Source: Bacillota bacterium
GTDB taxonomy: Bacteria; Bacillota; Bacilli; Paenibacillales; Paenibacillaceae
Assembly: GCA_023433615.1 (NCBI GenBank)
Contig: JAEZCJ010000116.1
Span: 1 to 11,757 of the forward strand
Direction of reading: 5' to 3'
DNA: 11,757 nucleotides
In this document: one piece after another, positions 5,198-11,757 of the stretch
How positions within the stretch are numbered: position 1 is the first letter of the stretch
Layout: each line of letters begins with the position of its first letter
Translations under genes and position numbers: made by a program
Notes under the pieces: generated by a model
The model's database searches: none
What the model saw: the letters and a program-made list of their open reading frames with translations, nothing else
What the model was told of the DNA's origin: nothing

Positions 5198-6055
5198 CTA
5201 CAACCCGCAGATGTCGAGCGAGAGAATGACCAGCATGCCGAACAGCCCTGCCGTCATGATGGCACCGCGGGCGACGAAGAACGGAATGCGCGGACGTTTC
5301 TCAGGCTCGACCAGCTGCAGGATCCGGTAGTTCATCGCGACCGGCGCGAACATGACCCCATACTCCGGCGTCGGCGTCTTCCCGACCTTCGACCATTTCA
5401 AGAGCACGCTCCCCAGCGCGAACGACGTATCCATCCGCTCCACCGCATACCTGTCCGCGAGCAGTTCATCCCATATTTTATAATAGCGAATCATCGTCTT
5501 GAACACGGGCACATAGCCGATGCTGGATGAAATGACCGTCGTCACGAGCGTCTTGAGCGGATCGCGCTGCCGGCAGTGATAATATTCGTGCAGCAGGATC
5601 GCCTCGATCTCCTTCTTGTCGAACGTCTTCAGCAGCTTCGTCGAGATGACGATCTTCGGACGCCACAGCCCGATCGCGTAGGCTTGCAGCTTCTCCGACC
5701 GAATGACGATCAGATCTCGGCCCTCAAGCCCCTCCGGCAGCTCCAGCGCATCTGCATCGTACGGCACGCGCGCGGCCGACAGCTTCCGCATCCATACCGC
5801 ATGCATCCGCCAGTGCCTGAGCCCCTCGTAGCCCGTTCGCGCGAACGTGTAGGCGGCCAGCAGCTGCAGCAGCAGCAATGTCAGGTCATACAGCCACTCA
5901 TTGTGCCTGAACACGACCAGCAGCGCGAGCAGCAGATCCGACTCGACGCGCAGCGTGAAGAAATCCTGCATGAACACGATGCCCATTAACGCATAGACGA
6001 GGATCGCAGTTGCCGTGATCCCCGCAAAAGCCAAATCCGACTTCAGGCGCGGCAT
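5198..6055 (-). CDS. M56-family (BlaR1/MecR1-like) membrane metallopeptidase without sensor domain
   Basis: This is a 285-residue zinc metallopeptidase. Hydrophobic helices lie at about 10-28, 41-71, 166-186 and 262-282. The zinc motif HEYYH (156-160) and the downstream E197-x3-D201 (DELLADRYA) are those of M56 proteins. BlaR1 and MecR1 are roughly twice as long because they end in an extracellular penicillin-binding sensor; here the protein ends right after the last helix, so the signal it senses must enter another way. It shares the TAATG stop/start overlap with the BlaI-type repressor gene upstream, indicating coupled translation and a functional pair in which the peptidase inactivates the repressor directly or indirectly. 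The catalytic call is firm; the ligand is unknown. Confidence 0.9.
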   Translation of the reverse strand: MPRLKSDLAFAGITATAILVYALMGIVFMQDFFTLRVESDLLLALLVVFRHNEWLYDLTLLLLQLLAAYTFARTGYEGLRHWRMHAVWMRKLSAARVPYDADALELPEGLEGRDLIVIRSEKLQAYAIGLWRPKIVISTKLLKTFDKKEIEAILLHEYYHCRQRDPLKTLVTTVISSSIGYVPVFKTMIRYYKIWDELLADRYAVERMDTSFALGSVLLKWSKVGKTPTPEYGVMFAPVAMNYRILQLVEPEKRPRIPFFVARGAIMTAGLFGMLVILSLDICGL

Positions 6056-6486
6056 TACGATTTTCTCCTTTCCTTCATTTCGTGGAGCTTAAGCTCCAGT
6101 CGCTCCAGCAGACCGGGATCCGCATCCTCCATCGCTTCAACCATATGATTGACGACCATGTCGCCGAACTCATTGATCAGGCCGGTCGCAACCGCCCTCG
6201 TCTGCGCTTGGACGAACTGCTCCTGCGTCTGTACAGGCTTGAAAATCGTCGTCTTCCCGCGCCCTTTGCCGACCGAGCTCTTGCTGAGATGCCCCTTCTC
6301 GATCAGCCGATTCATCACCGTCATGACGGAATTGAACGACAGGGGATGCTCTTTCTCCAGCATCAGCTGCACCTCACGGATCGTTGCGGACTGTTTCGCC
6401 CATAGAATCGTCATGATTCTCGCTTCGAGCGGACCGAAGAACCGATTCATGCCCTCCTCTTTAACGCGAAGATGTTGAATGTGCAC
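6055..6486 (-). CDS. BlaI/MecI/CopY-family transcriptional repressor
   Basis: This 143-residue protein has a winged-helix DNA-binding domain (about 15-85) with the family signature PLEARIMTILW (19-29) and recognition helix SVMTVMNRLIEKGHL (53-67). A C-terminal helical dimerisation region follows (90-143). BlaI-type repressors bind TACA/TGTA dyads as dimers and are released after cleavage triggered by the partner M56 peptidase, whose gene overlaps this one. GTG at 6486 follows GGAGGG with six-base spacing and is preferred; the internal ATG at residue 13 has its purine tract too close. The promoter and dyads just upstream suggest autoregulation, and a matching dyad before the acyltransferase gene suggests a second target. 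Confidence 0.92.
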   Translation of the reverse strand: MHIQHLRVKEEGMNRFFGPLEARIMTILWAKQSATIREVQLMLEKEHPLSFNSVMTVMNRLIEKGHLSKSSVGKGRGKTTIFKPVQTQEQFVQAQTRAVATGLINEFGDMVVNHMVEAMEDADPGLLERLELKLHEMKERRKS

Positions 6487-6532
6487 AGTTAACCCTCCAT
6501 GAACTAATGTTCGAATTGCTGCATCGCGTAGT

Positions 6533-6557
6533 TACAGATTGTATCGTCACACTTACA
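6533..6557 (-). promoter_or_regulatory. Candidate BlaI-type operator
   Basis: TACA-GAT-TGTA (6533-6543) is an 11-base dyad of the BlaI/MecI type, extended to TGTATCG on the right. A further TACA at 6554-6557 gives TGTA-N10-TACA. The dyads sit right after the -10 box, covering the expected transcription start, as expected for repression. Confidence 0.6.
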
Positions 6558-6586
6558 AAAATAGCATAAACGCCAGCTTTTGCCAA
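6558..6586 (-). promoter_or_regulatory. Promoter of the repressor-peptidase operon
   Basis: In minus sense, TTGGCA (6586-6581) and TATTTT (6563-6558) are separated by exactly 17 bases. This fits a housekeeping sigma-A promoter for the blaI-like gene 72 bases downstream, just before the repressor dyads. Confidence 0.65.
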
Positions 6587-6594
6587 GAGGGAAT

Positions 6595-7731
6595 CTATCG
6601 AACCGTCTTCGGCGTGCCGCGAGGCGGCAGCGGCGAGTTCCCGTCGCGTATTCCGGCGGACTCTGCAGACTTGCGATCCGTTACTTGCTTAGGCCCAATG
6701 CCGATCCGTCCGAAAATATATTCGCCATAAGGCAGCATTATGCCGATCCGCACCGCAAGCATCGTAAGCGCAAGGCCTATGACCAGCAATACGCCGGTGC
6801 CGATAGGAGAATTCATCAAGAAATCCGCACGGCTGATCCCGAGCATCAGCACGGCATACACCAGTGTATGCAGGAGATAGATGCCGAACGAATAACGGCT
6901 GACGGCGATGAAGAACTTAGGGATTCGCTTCAAGTAAGAGGACAAGAGCACGAGCGTCAGCACGAGGCAGATCGTGAACGGGATCATATCGACCCGCTTC
7001 GAGGACACATGCGCGATCCAGCCTGCTTCATGACTGACGAACAGGAGCAGGATCGAAGCGGCCGTACCGCTGAATACGAGGGCTTGATAGCGGCGCAGCC
7101 GGGCGATGAAGGCCTCGTAATTCCTGCCGCAATAATAGGCGAAAGCGAAGTAGAACAGCCAGCCCGGGAACAGCATGATGTACCGGTCCCATACCAGCGC
7201 GCCCCAAGCCGTCTCCGGTGCCGGCATGAAGTTGAACACCGTCAGATAAGCCAGTTGGATGACGCCTGTACCGGCTAGCACGACCGCAGGTCGCAGCTTC
7301 GGGAACACCTGACGCTGGAAGAGCAGATGCAGCACGTAGAATTGAAAAATAATGAGCACGAAGTACCCGGGGAACGTACCGAGGAACAGATTCGAGAGCA
7401 CCGTCGTGCCGAGCTCGGCCATCGTGCCGCTGCCGGCACCCGTGAAGGTTGCCTGCAGCGCATAGATGACCGTGAAGCAAGCGAACGGGACGAGGATGAA
7501 TTTGACCCGCTTCGCGAGAAAACCGCGCGGCGACTGCAGCGGATAGGCGTGTGCGAGTACGAGCTCCGAGATGAGGATGAAAGCCGGCGTTCCGAAGGAG
7601 AGGAATAGCTTCAAGAGACTGATGATCCCCTCTTCGTTCTCGTAGATGCGCGTCATGCTGTGCAGCAGCACGATGGATAGACAAGCCAAGCTACGCAATA
7701 AGAAAATTTCATTCAGCACGCGTCTGTTCAC
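6595..7731 (-). CDS. Acyltransferase 3 family integral membrane protein
   Basis: This 378-residue protein has about ten membrane helices. The N terminus FLLRSLACLSIVLLHS contains the conserved arginine (13) and the presumed catalytic histidine (24) of acyltransferase-3 proteins. FAKR-like basic residues follow helix 2 (70-76), and YSFGIYLLH (280-288) is the usual late motif. Such proteins transfer acetyl or other acyl groups across the membrane to cell-wall or surface glycans (OafA, OatA and YrhL relatives). There is no fused SGNH domain, so a partner could be needed or the substrate is different. GTG at 7731 follows GGTGGGAG. A good promoter with a BlaI-type dyad at its start links it to the repressor-peptidase pair downstream. 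The 40-residue C-terminal tail is polar and probably cytoplasmic. Substrate cannot be read from sequence. Confidence 0.88.
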   Translation of the reverse strand: MNRRVLNEIFLLRSLACLSIVLLHSMTRIYENEEGIISLLKLFLSFGTPAFILISELVLAHAYPLQSPRGFLAKRVKFILVPFACFTVIYALQATFTGAGSGTMAELGTTVLSNLFLGTFPGYFVLIIFQFYVLHLLFQRQVFPKLRPAVVLAGTGVIQLAYLTVFNFMPAPETAWGALVWDRYIMLFPGWLFYFAFAYYCGRNYEAFIARLRRYQALVFSGTAASILLLFVSHEAGWIAHVSSKRVDMIPFTICLVLTLVLLSSYLKRIPKFFIAVSRYSFGIYLLHTLVYAVLMLGISRADFLMNSPIGTGVLLVIGLALTMLAVRIGIMLPYGEYIFGRIGIGPKQVTDRKSAESAGIRDGNSPLPPRGTPKTVR

Positions 7732-7760
7732 GTACGACCACTCCCACCAACCGAATTAAA

Positions 7761-7777
7761 CGATACATTGTGTATCG
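7761..7777 (-). promoter_or_regulatory. 17-bp palindrome, candidate BlaI-type operator
   Basis: CGATACA-TTG-TGTATCG is a perfect dyad with seven-base arms. Its core TACA-N3-TGTATCG is the same as in the operator before the repressor gene. It lies seven bases past the -10 box, at the expected transcription start of the acyltransferase gene. Confidence 0.65.
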
Positions 7778-7783
7778 CTTTCG

Positions 7784-7812
7784 ATTGTAGCGGAAGCGGT
7801 AAGCTTTGTAAA
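7784..7812 (-). promoter_or_regulatory. Promoter of the acyltransferase gene
   Basis: In minus sense, TTTACA (7812-7807) and TACAAT (7789-7784) are separated by 17 bases, close to the sigma-A consensus. The gene starts 53 bases downstream. Confidence 0.7.
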
Positions 7813-7852
7813 CAATAAACTACAGGTTGTTGTGTTTATTTGGTAAAGCCCG

Positions 7853-8212
7853 TTACATGCCGACTTCGACGGAAGCAATCACGACGTAGATCAGATCGTT
7901 GACATCCTCTTTGTCCGGCAGCACAATGCCGCTCGTCGTCAGCATGCCGCCGTCCATAACCTCGACCGTGACTTCCCCGTAAGGCAGCACGGCCTTCACC
8001 TGATCCGCGTCCAGCTTGTCCTTGTCGCATGGAACAGCCAAGCGGACATTCACCTTCATCGCATCCAGCGTGCCGCCGGGCAGCATCGCGCGAAGTCCGG
8101 GCATCGAATTGTGATGGATCGCGTTCTGTACCGCGCGGACGGCAGCCTTCGTGACGTTCTGCCCGTGCAGGTCCGTTCCCATGCCGAGCTCGATGAACAT
8201 AACTTTCTCCAT
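7853..8212 (-). CDS. Lin0512-family conserved hypothetical protein
   Basis: This 119-residue soluble protein matches the Lin0512 family from end to end: MFIELGMGTDLHGQ (5-18), TKAAVRAVQNAIHHNSMPG (21-39), PYGEVTVEV (77-85), GGMLTTSG (88-95) and a closing DVNDLIYVV...VEVGM. The family is widespread in bacteria and has no established biochemical role that I know of; conserved HGQ, HH and polar residues suggest a binding or catalytic site. ATG at 8212 follows ATAGGAGTG at about ten bases. It follows the YneQ-like gene in the same direction with a gap of about 100 bases, which includes the TGACGG-N5-CCGTCA hairpin (8301-8317), so the two may be transcribed together or separately. Confidence 0.85.
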   Translation of the reverse strand: MEKVMFIELGMGTDLHGQNVTKAAVRAVQNAIHHNSMPGLRAMLPGGTLDAMKVNVRLAVPCDKDKLDADQVKAVLPYGEVTVEVMDGGMLTTSGIVLPDKEDVNDLIYVVIASVEVGM

Positions 8213-8314
8213 TGGCCGATCACTCCTATAGTAGACTTACTTCCTTCGAATAGTGACGGTTCTCGTCAGACGCATGCGCAAGATTCGACGCAGTATCGCA
8301 TGACGGACATGCCG

Positions 8315-8614
8315 TCAGAGACGATAACGTTCGATCTGCTCCCACAGCCCCTCTTGCGCGAGAATCTCCCTCTGCTTCGGTCCGATCAGGTCGAAGTGCG
8401 GATAGTCCCCGCGATGGTGGATATATGCCGGATTCAGCTCGTGGCGCCTGCACCAGTCAGCAAGCTTGTCCAAGTCCGCGCAGCCGACCTTCGTAACCGT
8501 CGTCATGCCGGGATAACGGGGCTCCAGCCAAAAGTGCGTCATATAGGCGATTTCGCCGGCAGCCACGCGCTTCTTCCATGCTTCAAGCTCCCGTCGGTTC
8601 AATCCGAATGCCAT
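8315..8614 (-). CDS. YneQ-like conserved hypothetical protein
   Basis: This 99-residue soluble protein opens MAFGLNRRELEAWKKRVAAGEIA and contains THFWLEPRYPG (26-36), VTKVGCADLDKL (40-51) and YPHFDLIG (70-77). From memory this is close in length and sequence to Bacillus YneQ, whose function is unknown. Conserved C45, H27 and H72 could coordinate a metal, which is inference. ATG at 8614 follows AAAGGAG with a spacing of about ten bases. It stands between the LysR gene upstream and the Lin0512-family gene downstream, all on the same strand. A stem-loop at 8646-8694 separates it from the LysR gene. Confidence 0.75.
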   Translation of the reverse strand: MAFGLNRRELEAWKKRVAAGEIAYMTHFWLEPRYPGMTTVTKVGCADLDKLADWCRRHELNPAYIHHRGDYPHFDLIGPKQREILAQEGLWEQIERYRL

Positions 8615-8645
8615 GCGTATGCTGCTCCTTTATTAAAATAACCCG

Positions 8646-8694
8646 TTGTGAGGACCGAGAAGATTGGACGATGAACCAATCTTCGTCATCACAA
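8646..8694 (-). terminator. Two-tier stem-loop downstream of the LysR gene
   Basis: GAAGATTGG (8659-8667) pairs perfectly with CCAATCTTC (8676-8684) around an 8-base loop. Outside it, TTGTGA (8646-8651) pairs with TCACAA (8689-8694). In minus sense the structure follows the LysR stop by ten bases and is followed by TTATTTTAAT, so it probably ends LysR transcription, though the T run is imperfect. Confidence 0.5.
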
Positions 8695-8703
8695 GTAGTT
8701 CTT

Positions 8704-9603
8704 CTAGTATAGAGGATCGGGTCGGAGCGTGGCTAGCAGGCAGTCATGGAAGACGCTCGCCGCACGGCTCATTCCGCGCTCCTTATGCGAGATGAGGCCA
8801 TGCTGCAGGCGGTATGCGCGATCGAGCGGAATACGCTGCAGCGAGCCGTCGACGAGCTGAGGCTGTACGGACGATTCCGGGAGAAAAGCAAGTCCCAGCC
8901 CCGCCCCTACCGTCTGTCGGATCATCTCGACGCTCGCGAACTCGGCCAACTGCGGCGACGCGCCTGCGGCAGCCATCACTTGGCTGGCCATCGCAGTGTA
9001 GACGCACCGGCTGCCGAACGTAAGCACGGGTTCATGCTGCGCGGCTGCCAGCCCGCTGCTGGCAATCCGCTCGGCCAACTGCGGCGCGGCGACGCAGACG
9101 AGCTCTTCCTCGAGCAGCGGCTCGAAAGCCAGCTCGGGATGCTCGGGATCGCGAGGCACGATGCCGATATCCGCGCGATGCATTCGGACGGCTTCTGCGA
9201 TATCTTGCAGGAAGCCGGTCTCAAGCTCGAGCTTGACGCGCGGATGCGCAGGCAGATAACGGTGGAGGACGGCAGGCAGTCGATCTACGCAGAACGACTC
9301 GAGCGCGCGCACGCGTACGAGACCTGCCGGTTCTCCCGTATCTCGGAGCGCCTCCTCGAAGCTGCGCGCGAGCTCCGCCCAGCGGTAGACGAATTCGGCC
9401 GTCTTGCGGCCTGCCTCCGTCGGCTCGACGCCCCGCGGCAGCCGAATGAACAGCTTATCGCCTACGGCCTCCTCCATCAAGCCGATGTGAACCGTTACCG
9501 TCGATTGCACGTAGCCGAGGCGCTCTGCCGCTCGACTGAAGCTCCGCTCCTCCCAGACGGCCAGGAATGTCTGCAGGAATCGCCCTTCCATTCGCTCCAA
9601 CAT
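8704..9603 (-). CDS. LysR-family transcriptional regulator
   Basis: This 299-residue protein is of standard LysR length. The N-terminal winged helix-turn-helix (about 5-64) contains SFSRAAERLGYVQSTVTVHI and PRGVEPTEAGR. Residues 90-295 form the periplasmic-binding-protein-like effector domain with VRVRALESF at its start and GAGLGLAFLPE in the second subdomain. ATG at 9603 follows GAGAGGTGAG. It is divergent from the DJ-1/PfpI-family gene, the arrangement in which LysR proteins commonly control the neighbour. The shared intergenic region carries repeated ATTCATGA elements. The small-molecule inducer cannot be predicted. Confidence 0.93.
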   Translation of the reverse strand: MLERMEGRFLQTFLAVWEERSFSRAAERLGYVQSTVTVHIGLMEEAVGDKLFIRLPRGVEPTEAGRKTAEFVYRWAELARSFEEALRDTGEPAGLVRVRALESFCVDRLPAVLHRYLPAHPRVKLELETGFLQDIAEAVRMHRADIGIVPRDPEHPELAFEPLLEEELVCVAAPQLAERIASSGLAAAQHEPVLTFGSRCVYTAMASQVMAAAGASPQLAEFASVEMIRQTVGAGLGLAFLPESSVQPQLVDGSLQRIPLDRAYRLQHGLISHKERGMSRAASVFHDCLLATLRPDPLY

Positions 9604-9627
9604 CTTCTCACCTCTCGCATTTCCATT

Positions 9628-9669
9628 TCATTCATGAATCGATTGTATCATAATCATTCATGACTTCAA
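9628..9669 (-). promoter_or_regulatory. LysR promoter and paired TCATTCATGA elements
   Basis: In minus sense, TTGAAG (9669-9664) and TACAAT (9647-9642) are 16 bases apart, a plausible promoter for the LysR gene. TCATTCATGA occurs twice (9628-9637 and 9654-9663), 26 bases start to start and so close to the same face of the helix. One copy sits inside the promoter and the other lies just after the -10 box. These fit autoregulatory LysR binding. Confidence 0.5.
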
Positions 9670-9758
9670 TGGGTCGACTCGTGCTAAGGTAGAAATATCG
9701 GCAGCGGCTGACGGTGATTGGCGAGCTGGTGTCGGGCTATTTTCTCGGAGAGGGAGTT

Positions 9759-10421
9759 ATGGATATGGGTCGTAAACAAGGCTTCAGAGTGGGCATCTAT
9801 GTATTCAAGGATGCGGAGATTATCGATTATGCGGCGCCGCACGGCGTATTGTCCGTCGCTCGAAGGTTCGATCCCGAGCTCGATGCGTTCTTGATCGCGG
9901 ACGCGATGCGGCCCGTTCAGACGCAGGCGGGCTTCACGGTCATGCCGAACTACAGTATCGCCGATGCGCCCGCAATGGACGCGCTGCTCATCCCGGGCGG
10001 CTTCGGCACGCGGCAAGAGATGCACAACGGCAGACTCCATGCGTATATTCGCAGCCTGCCGCAAGAATGCCTGTTGACCAGCGTCTGCACCGGATCGTGG
10101 ATCTACGCCAATATGGGCTTGCTCGACGGCGTCGCCGCGACGAATCGCAAGGAGCCTGACCGGCTGGAGGCGTCTAACATGGGTAAAGTACCGATTGACC
10201 GGCTCGCCGAGATTGCGCCTGCCTGCATCATCAGCCGCGCGCGGCTCGTAGACAGCGGCCGCATCGTCACTGCCGGCGGCATTGCCTCAGGCATGGAGAT
10301 GGGCTTCCATCTGCTGCGCCGGGCGGGCTATGACGAGGCATTCATTGCCGACGTCGCGCGGACGATGGAGTATGCCGCAGCGTACGACACTTATAAGAAT
10401 GACATCGAATATCGGGGGTAG
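9759..10421 (+). CDS. DJ-1/PfpI-family protein (class I glutamine amidotransferase-like)
   Basis: This 220-residue protein has the DJ-1/PfpI fold: VGIYVFKDAEIIDYAAPHGVL near the start with acidic D23, the PGGFGTRQE loop (79-87), and the nucleophile elbow SVCTGSW with C110 and T111. RIVTAGGIASGMEMG (168-182) follows. The C-T pair and overall layout are similar to isocyanide hydratase and ThiJ-type proteins, although the usual TTHW after the elbow reads TNRK here, so the reaction is uncertain. ATG at 9759 has GGAG at eight bases; the second ATG at 9765 has AGGGAG at eight bases and is equally possible. A longer frame from GTG 9714 lacks support. It is divergent from the LysR gene, its likely regulator. 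Confidence 0.87.
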   Translation: MDMGRKQGFRVGIYVFKDAEIIDYAAPHGVLSVARRFDPELDAFLIADAMRPVQTQAGFTVMPNYSIADAPAMDALLIPGGFGTRQEMHNGRLHAYIRSLPQECLLTSVCTGSWIYANMGLLDGVAATNRKEPDRLEASNMGKVPIDRLAEIAPACIISRARLVDSGRIVTAGGIASGMEMGFHLLRRAGYDEAFIADVARTMEYAAAYDTYKNDIEYRG

Positions 10422-10453
10422 TTGGCGGTAATCCTGTTTTTTCCTCTGCGAAC

Positions 10454-10462
10454 TGGTATACT
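10454..10462 (+). promoter_or_regulatory. Candidate extended -10 promoter of the helicase gene
   Basis: TGG-TATACT forms an extended -10 (TGnTATAAT-like) about 45 bases before the helicase start. No convincing -35 is present, which extended -10 promoters tolerate. Confidence 0.4.
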
Positions 10463-10507
10463 AAGGTATCAGGCAACTTTACCTATCGAAAAGAGGAACG
10501 ACATTCC

Positions 10508-11757
10508 ATGACAACGACATTCGACCGCCTAGGCGTACGCGCCGAGCTCACGGAGCAGCTCCGCATGCAAGGGCTGGTCACCCCTACACCTGTTCAAGAA
10601 CAAGCCATTCCCAAGCTGCTCGGCGGCGACGACGCCATCGTGCAGGCGCAGACAGGCACGGGCAAGACGCTTGCTTTTGCCCTGCCGATTCTCGAGACGA
10701 TCAAGAGCAACCGCGACTATGTGCAAGCGCTCGTCGTGACGCCGACGCGGGAACTGGCCCTACAGATTACGCAAGAATTCAACAAGCTGGCTTCCGTCGT
10801 CGGCGTTCAAGTGCTCGCGGCATACGGCGGTCAGGACGTCGAGGCGCAGATTCGCAAGCTCGGCGGTACCCGCCAGATCGTGATCGGAACGCCGGGTCGT
10901 CTGCTTGACCATCTGCGCCGCGGCACGATCACGCTGAACGGTCTCTCCCATCTCGTGCTTGACGAAGCCGACCAGATGCTGGCCATGGGCTTCCTGAGCG
11001 AGGTCGAGGAACTGATCGCGCAGACGCCGGAATCGCGGCAGACGATGCTCTTCTCCGCTACGATGCCCGAAGGCGTGCGTCAGCTGGCTCGCCGCTACAT
11101 GAAGAGTCCGGAAGACATTCGGATTCGCACCGAGCATATTACGCTCGACAGCATCCGCCAGCTGGCAGTCGACACGACGGACCGTGCCAAGCAGCAGACG
11201 CTGATCGCGATGATCGAGCGCTTCCGCCCTTATCTGGCGGTGGTCTTCTGCCGGACGAAGATCCGGGCGAAGAAGCTGAACGAAGCGCTGCTCGAGCATG
11301 GTCTCGCATCGGATGAGCTGCACGGCGACCTGACGCAGGCGAAGCGCGAGCAGGTCATGAAGCGGTTCAGGGACGCGAAGCTGCAGGTGCTCATCGCGAC
11401 CGACGTCGCGGCACGCGGCATCGACGTCGAGGGCGTCACGCACGTGTTCAACTACGACATGCCGTTCGACGGCGAGAGCTACATTCACCGCATCGGCCGG
11501 ACGGGCCGTGCCGGCAACAAGGGCGTCGCCGTCACGTTCGTCGCGCCGCGCGACCGTCCGAAGCTCGAGATGATCGAGCGGACCATCGACGCGCGGCTGG
11601 AGCGCCGTTCGATGTCGGAGTTCACCGCGGCAGATGCCAGCGGCGAATTGGGCGAGCCGGCACCGGTGCGCGGCGGGCGCAGTCCGCGCGATGACAGGCG
11701 CGCTGGTTCGGCGGCGTCGGATCGCCGCGGAGGCGGCGGGCGCGGTGCCGCCGTGCC
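10508..11757 (+). CDS. DEAD-box ATP-dependent RNA helicase (3' end missing)
   Basis: At least 416 residues are present and the gene runs off the window. All helicase motifs are there: Q motif around F5 and Q30, AQTGTGKT (47-54), PTRELALQ (79-86), TPGR (128-131), DEAD (152-155), SAT (183-185), ATDVAARGID (297-306) and HRIGRTGR (327-334). The first RecA domain covers about 20-205 and the second about 215-365. After 385 the sequence becomes rich in Arg, Gly, Ser and Asp, the RNA-binding tail usual for CshA/DeaD-type enzymes that remodel RNA in ribosome assembly and mRNA decay. ATG at 10508 follows AAGAGGAA. It is 86 bases after the DJ-1-family gene. The exact subgroup needs the missing C terminus. 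Confidence 0.95.
   Translation, partial: MTTTFDRLGVRAELTEQLRMQGLVTPTPVQEQAIPKLLGGDDAIVQAQTGTGKTLAFALPILETIKSNRDYVQALVVTPTRELALQITQEFNKLASVVGVQVLAAYGGQDVEAQIRKLGGTRQIVIGTPGRLLDHLRRGTITLNGLSHLVLDEADQMLAMGFLSEVEELIAQTPESRQTMLFSATMPEGVRQLARRYMKSPEDIRIRTEHITLDSIRQLAVDTTDRAKQQTLIAMIERFRPYLAVVFCRTKIRAKKLNEALLEHGLASDELHGDLTQAKREQVMKRFRDAKLQVLIATDVAARGIDVEGVTHVFNYDMPFDGESYIHRIGRTGRAGNKGVAVTFVAPRDRPKLEMIERTIDARLERRSMSEFTAADASGELGEPAPVRGGRSPRDDRRAGSAASDRRGGGGRGAAV

Noticed and set aside
4922..5530. Long plus-strand frame overlapping the DUF3817 and M56 genes
   Set aside because: Arginine-rich shadow frame of GC-rich genes with no domain resemblance; the M56 and DUF3817 frames clearly carry family motifs.
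6580..7278. Long plus-strand frame opposite the acyltransferase gene, and similar long antisense frames at 8746-9663 and 10760-11488
   Set aside because: These are antisense shadows of well-supported genes (acyltransferase, LysR, DEAD-box helicase), as is common in GC-rich DNA.
8301..8317. TGACGG-ACATG-CCGTCA hairpin as a terminator of the YneQ-like gene
   Set aside because: It overlaps the last codons and has no T run in either direction, so it is mentioned only with the neighbouring gene.
9714..9758. Upstream GTG start for the DJ-1/PfpI gene
   Set aside because: No ribosome binding site precedes it, and the added residues do not resemble the family N terminus; the ATG codons at 9759 or 9765 fit better.

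Overview
The window looks like part of a Bacillota chromosome, most plausibly Paenibacillus or a relative such as Cohnella. The reasons are the GC-rich, Gram-positive style genes with strong AGGAGG-type ribosome binding sites, and the presence of DUF3817, Lin0512-family and YneQ-like proteins that are typical of Bacilli. No rRNA, tRNA, CRISPR array or insertion sequence was seen.

The left third (about 1-4600) is the notable part. It is AT-rich and holds four large imperfect repeats (about 150-185 bp) with inverted-repeat ends, separating small compact units. On the minus strand the order is: a tyrosine recombinase (4550-3465), a candidate insertion site (about 3364-3464), then a head-to-tail array. 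Unit 1 encodes a VanZ-family membrane protein, unit 2 an unknown membrane-anchored protein, and unit 3 a HEPN-type protein with a zinc-binding tail. Units 4 and 5 are related to each other, and I see no convincing gene in either. Each unit begins with GTTA plus a few unit-specific bases. Those bases are complementary to the outer bases of the repeat at the far end of the same unit. This is the signature expected if each unit once existed as a circle closed at G^TT, as integron gene cassettes do. The repeats behave like attC sites: AAC/GTT ends, an unequal unpaired spacer, a 9-bp perfect stem, and internal hairpins kept by compensatory changes. The recombinase, however, lacks the insertion characteristic of IntI, carries an unusual N-terminal domain, and points in the same direction as the cassettes. 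I therefore call this an integron-like system rather than a classical integron.

The rest is ordinary chromosome with higher GC. It holds a DUF3817 membrane protein (+). Next on the minus strand is a BlaI-type repressor overlapping an M56 membrane peptidase, preceded by a membrane acyltransferase gene. The repressor and acyltransferase promoters carry matching TACA-N3-TGTATCG dyads, suggesting one regulon. Further minus-strand genes encode a Lin0512-family protein, a YneQ-like protein and a LysR regulator. The LysR gene is divergent from a DJ-1/PfpI-family gene (+). The window ends inside a DEAD-box RNA helicase gene (+).
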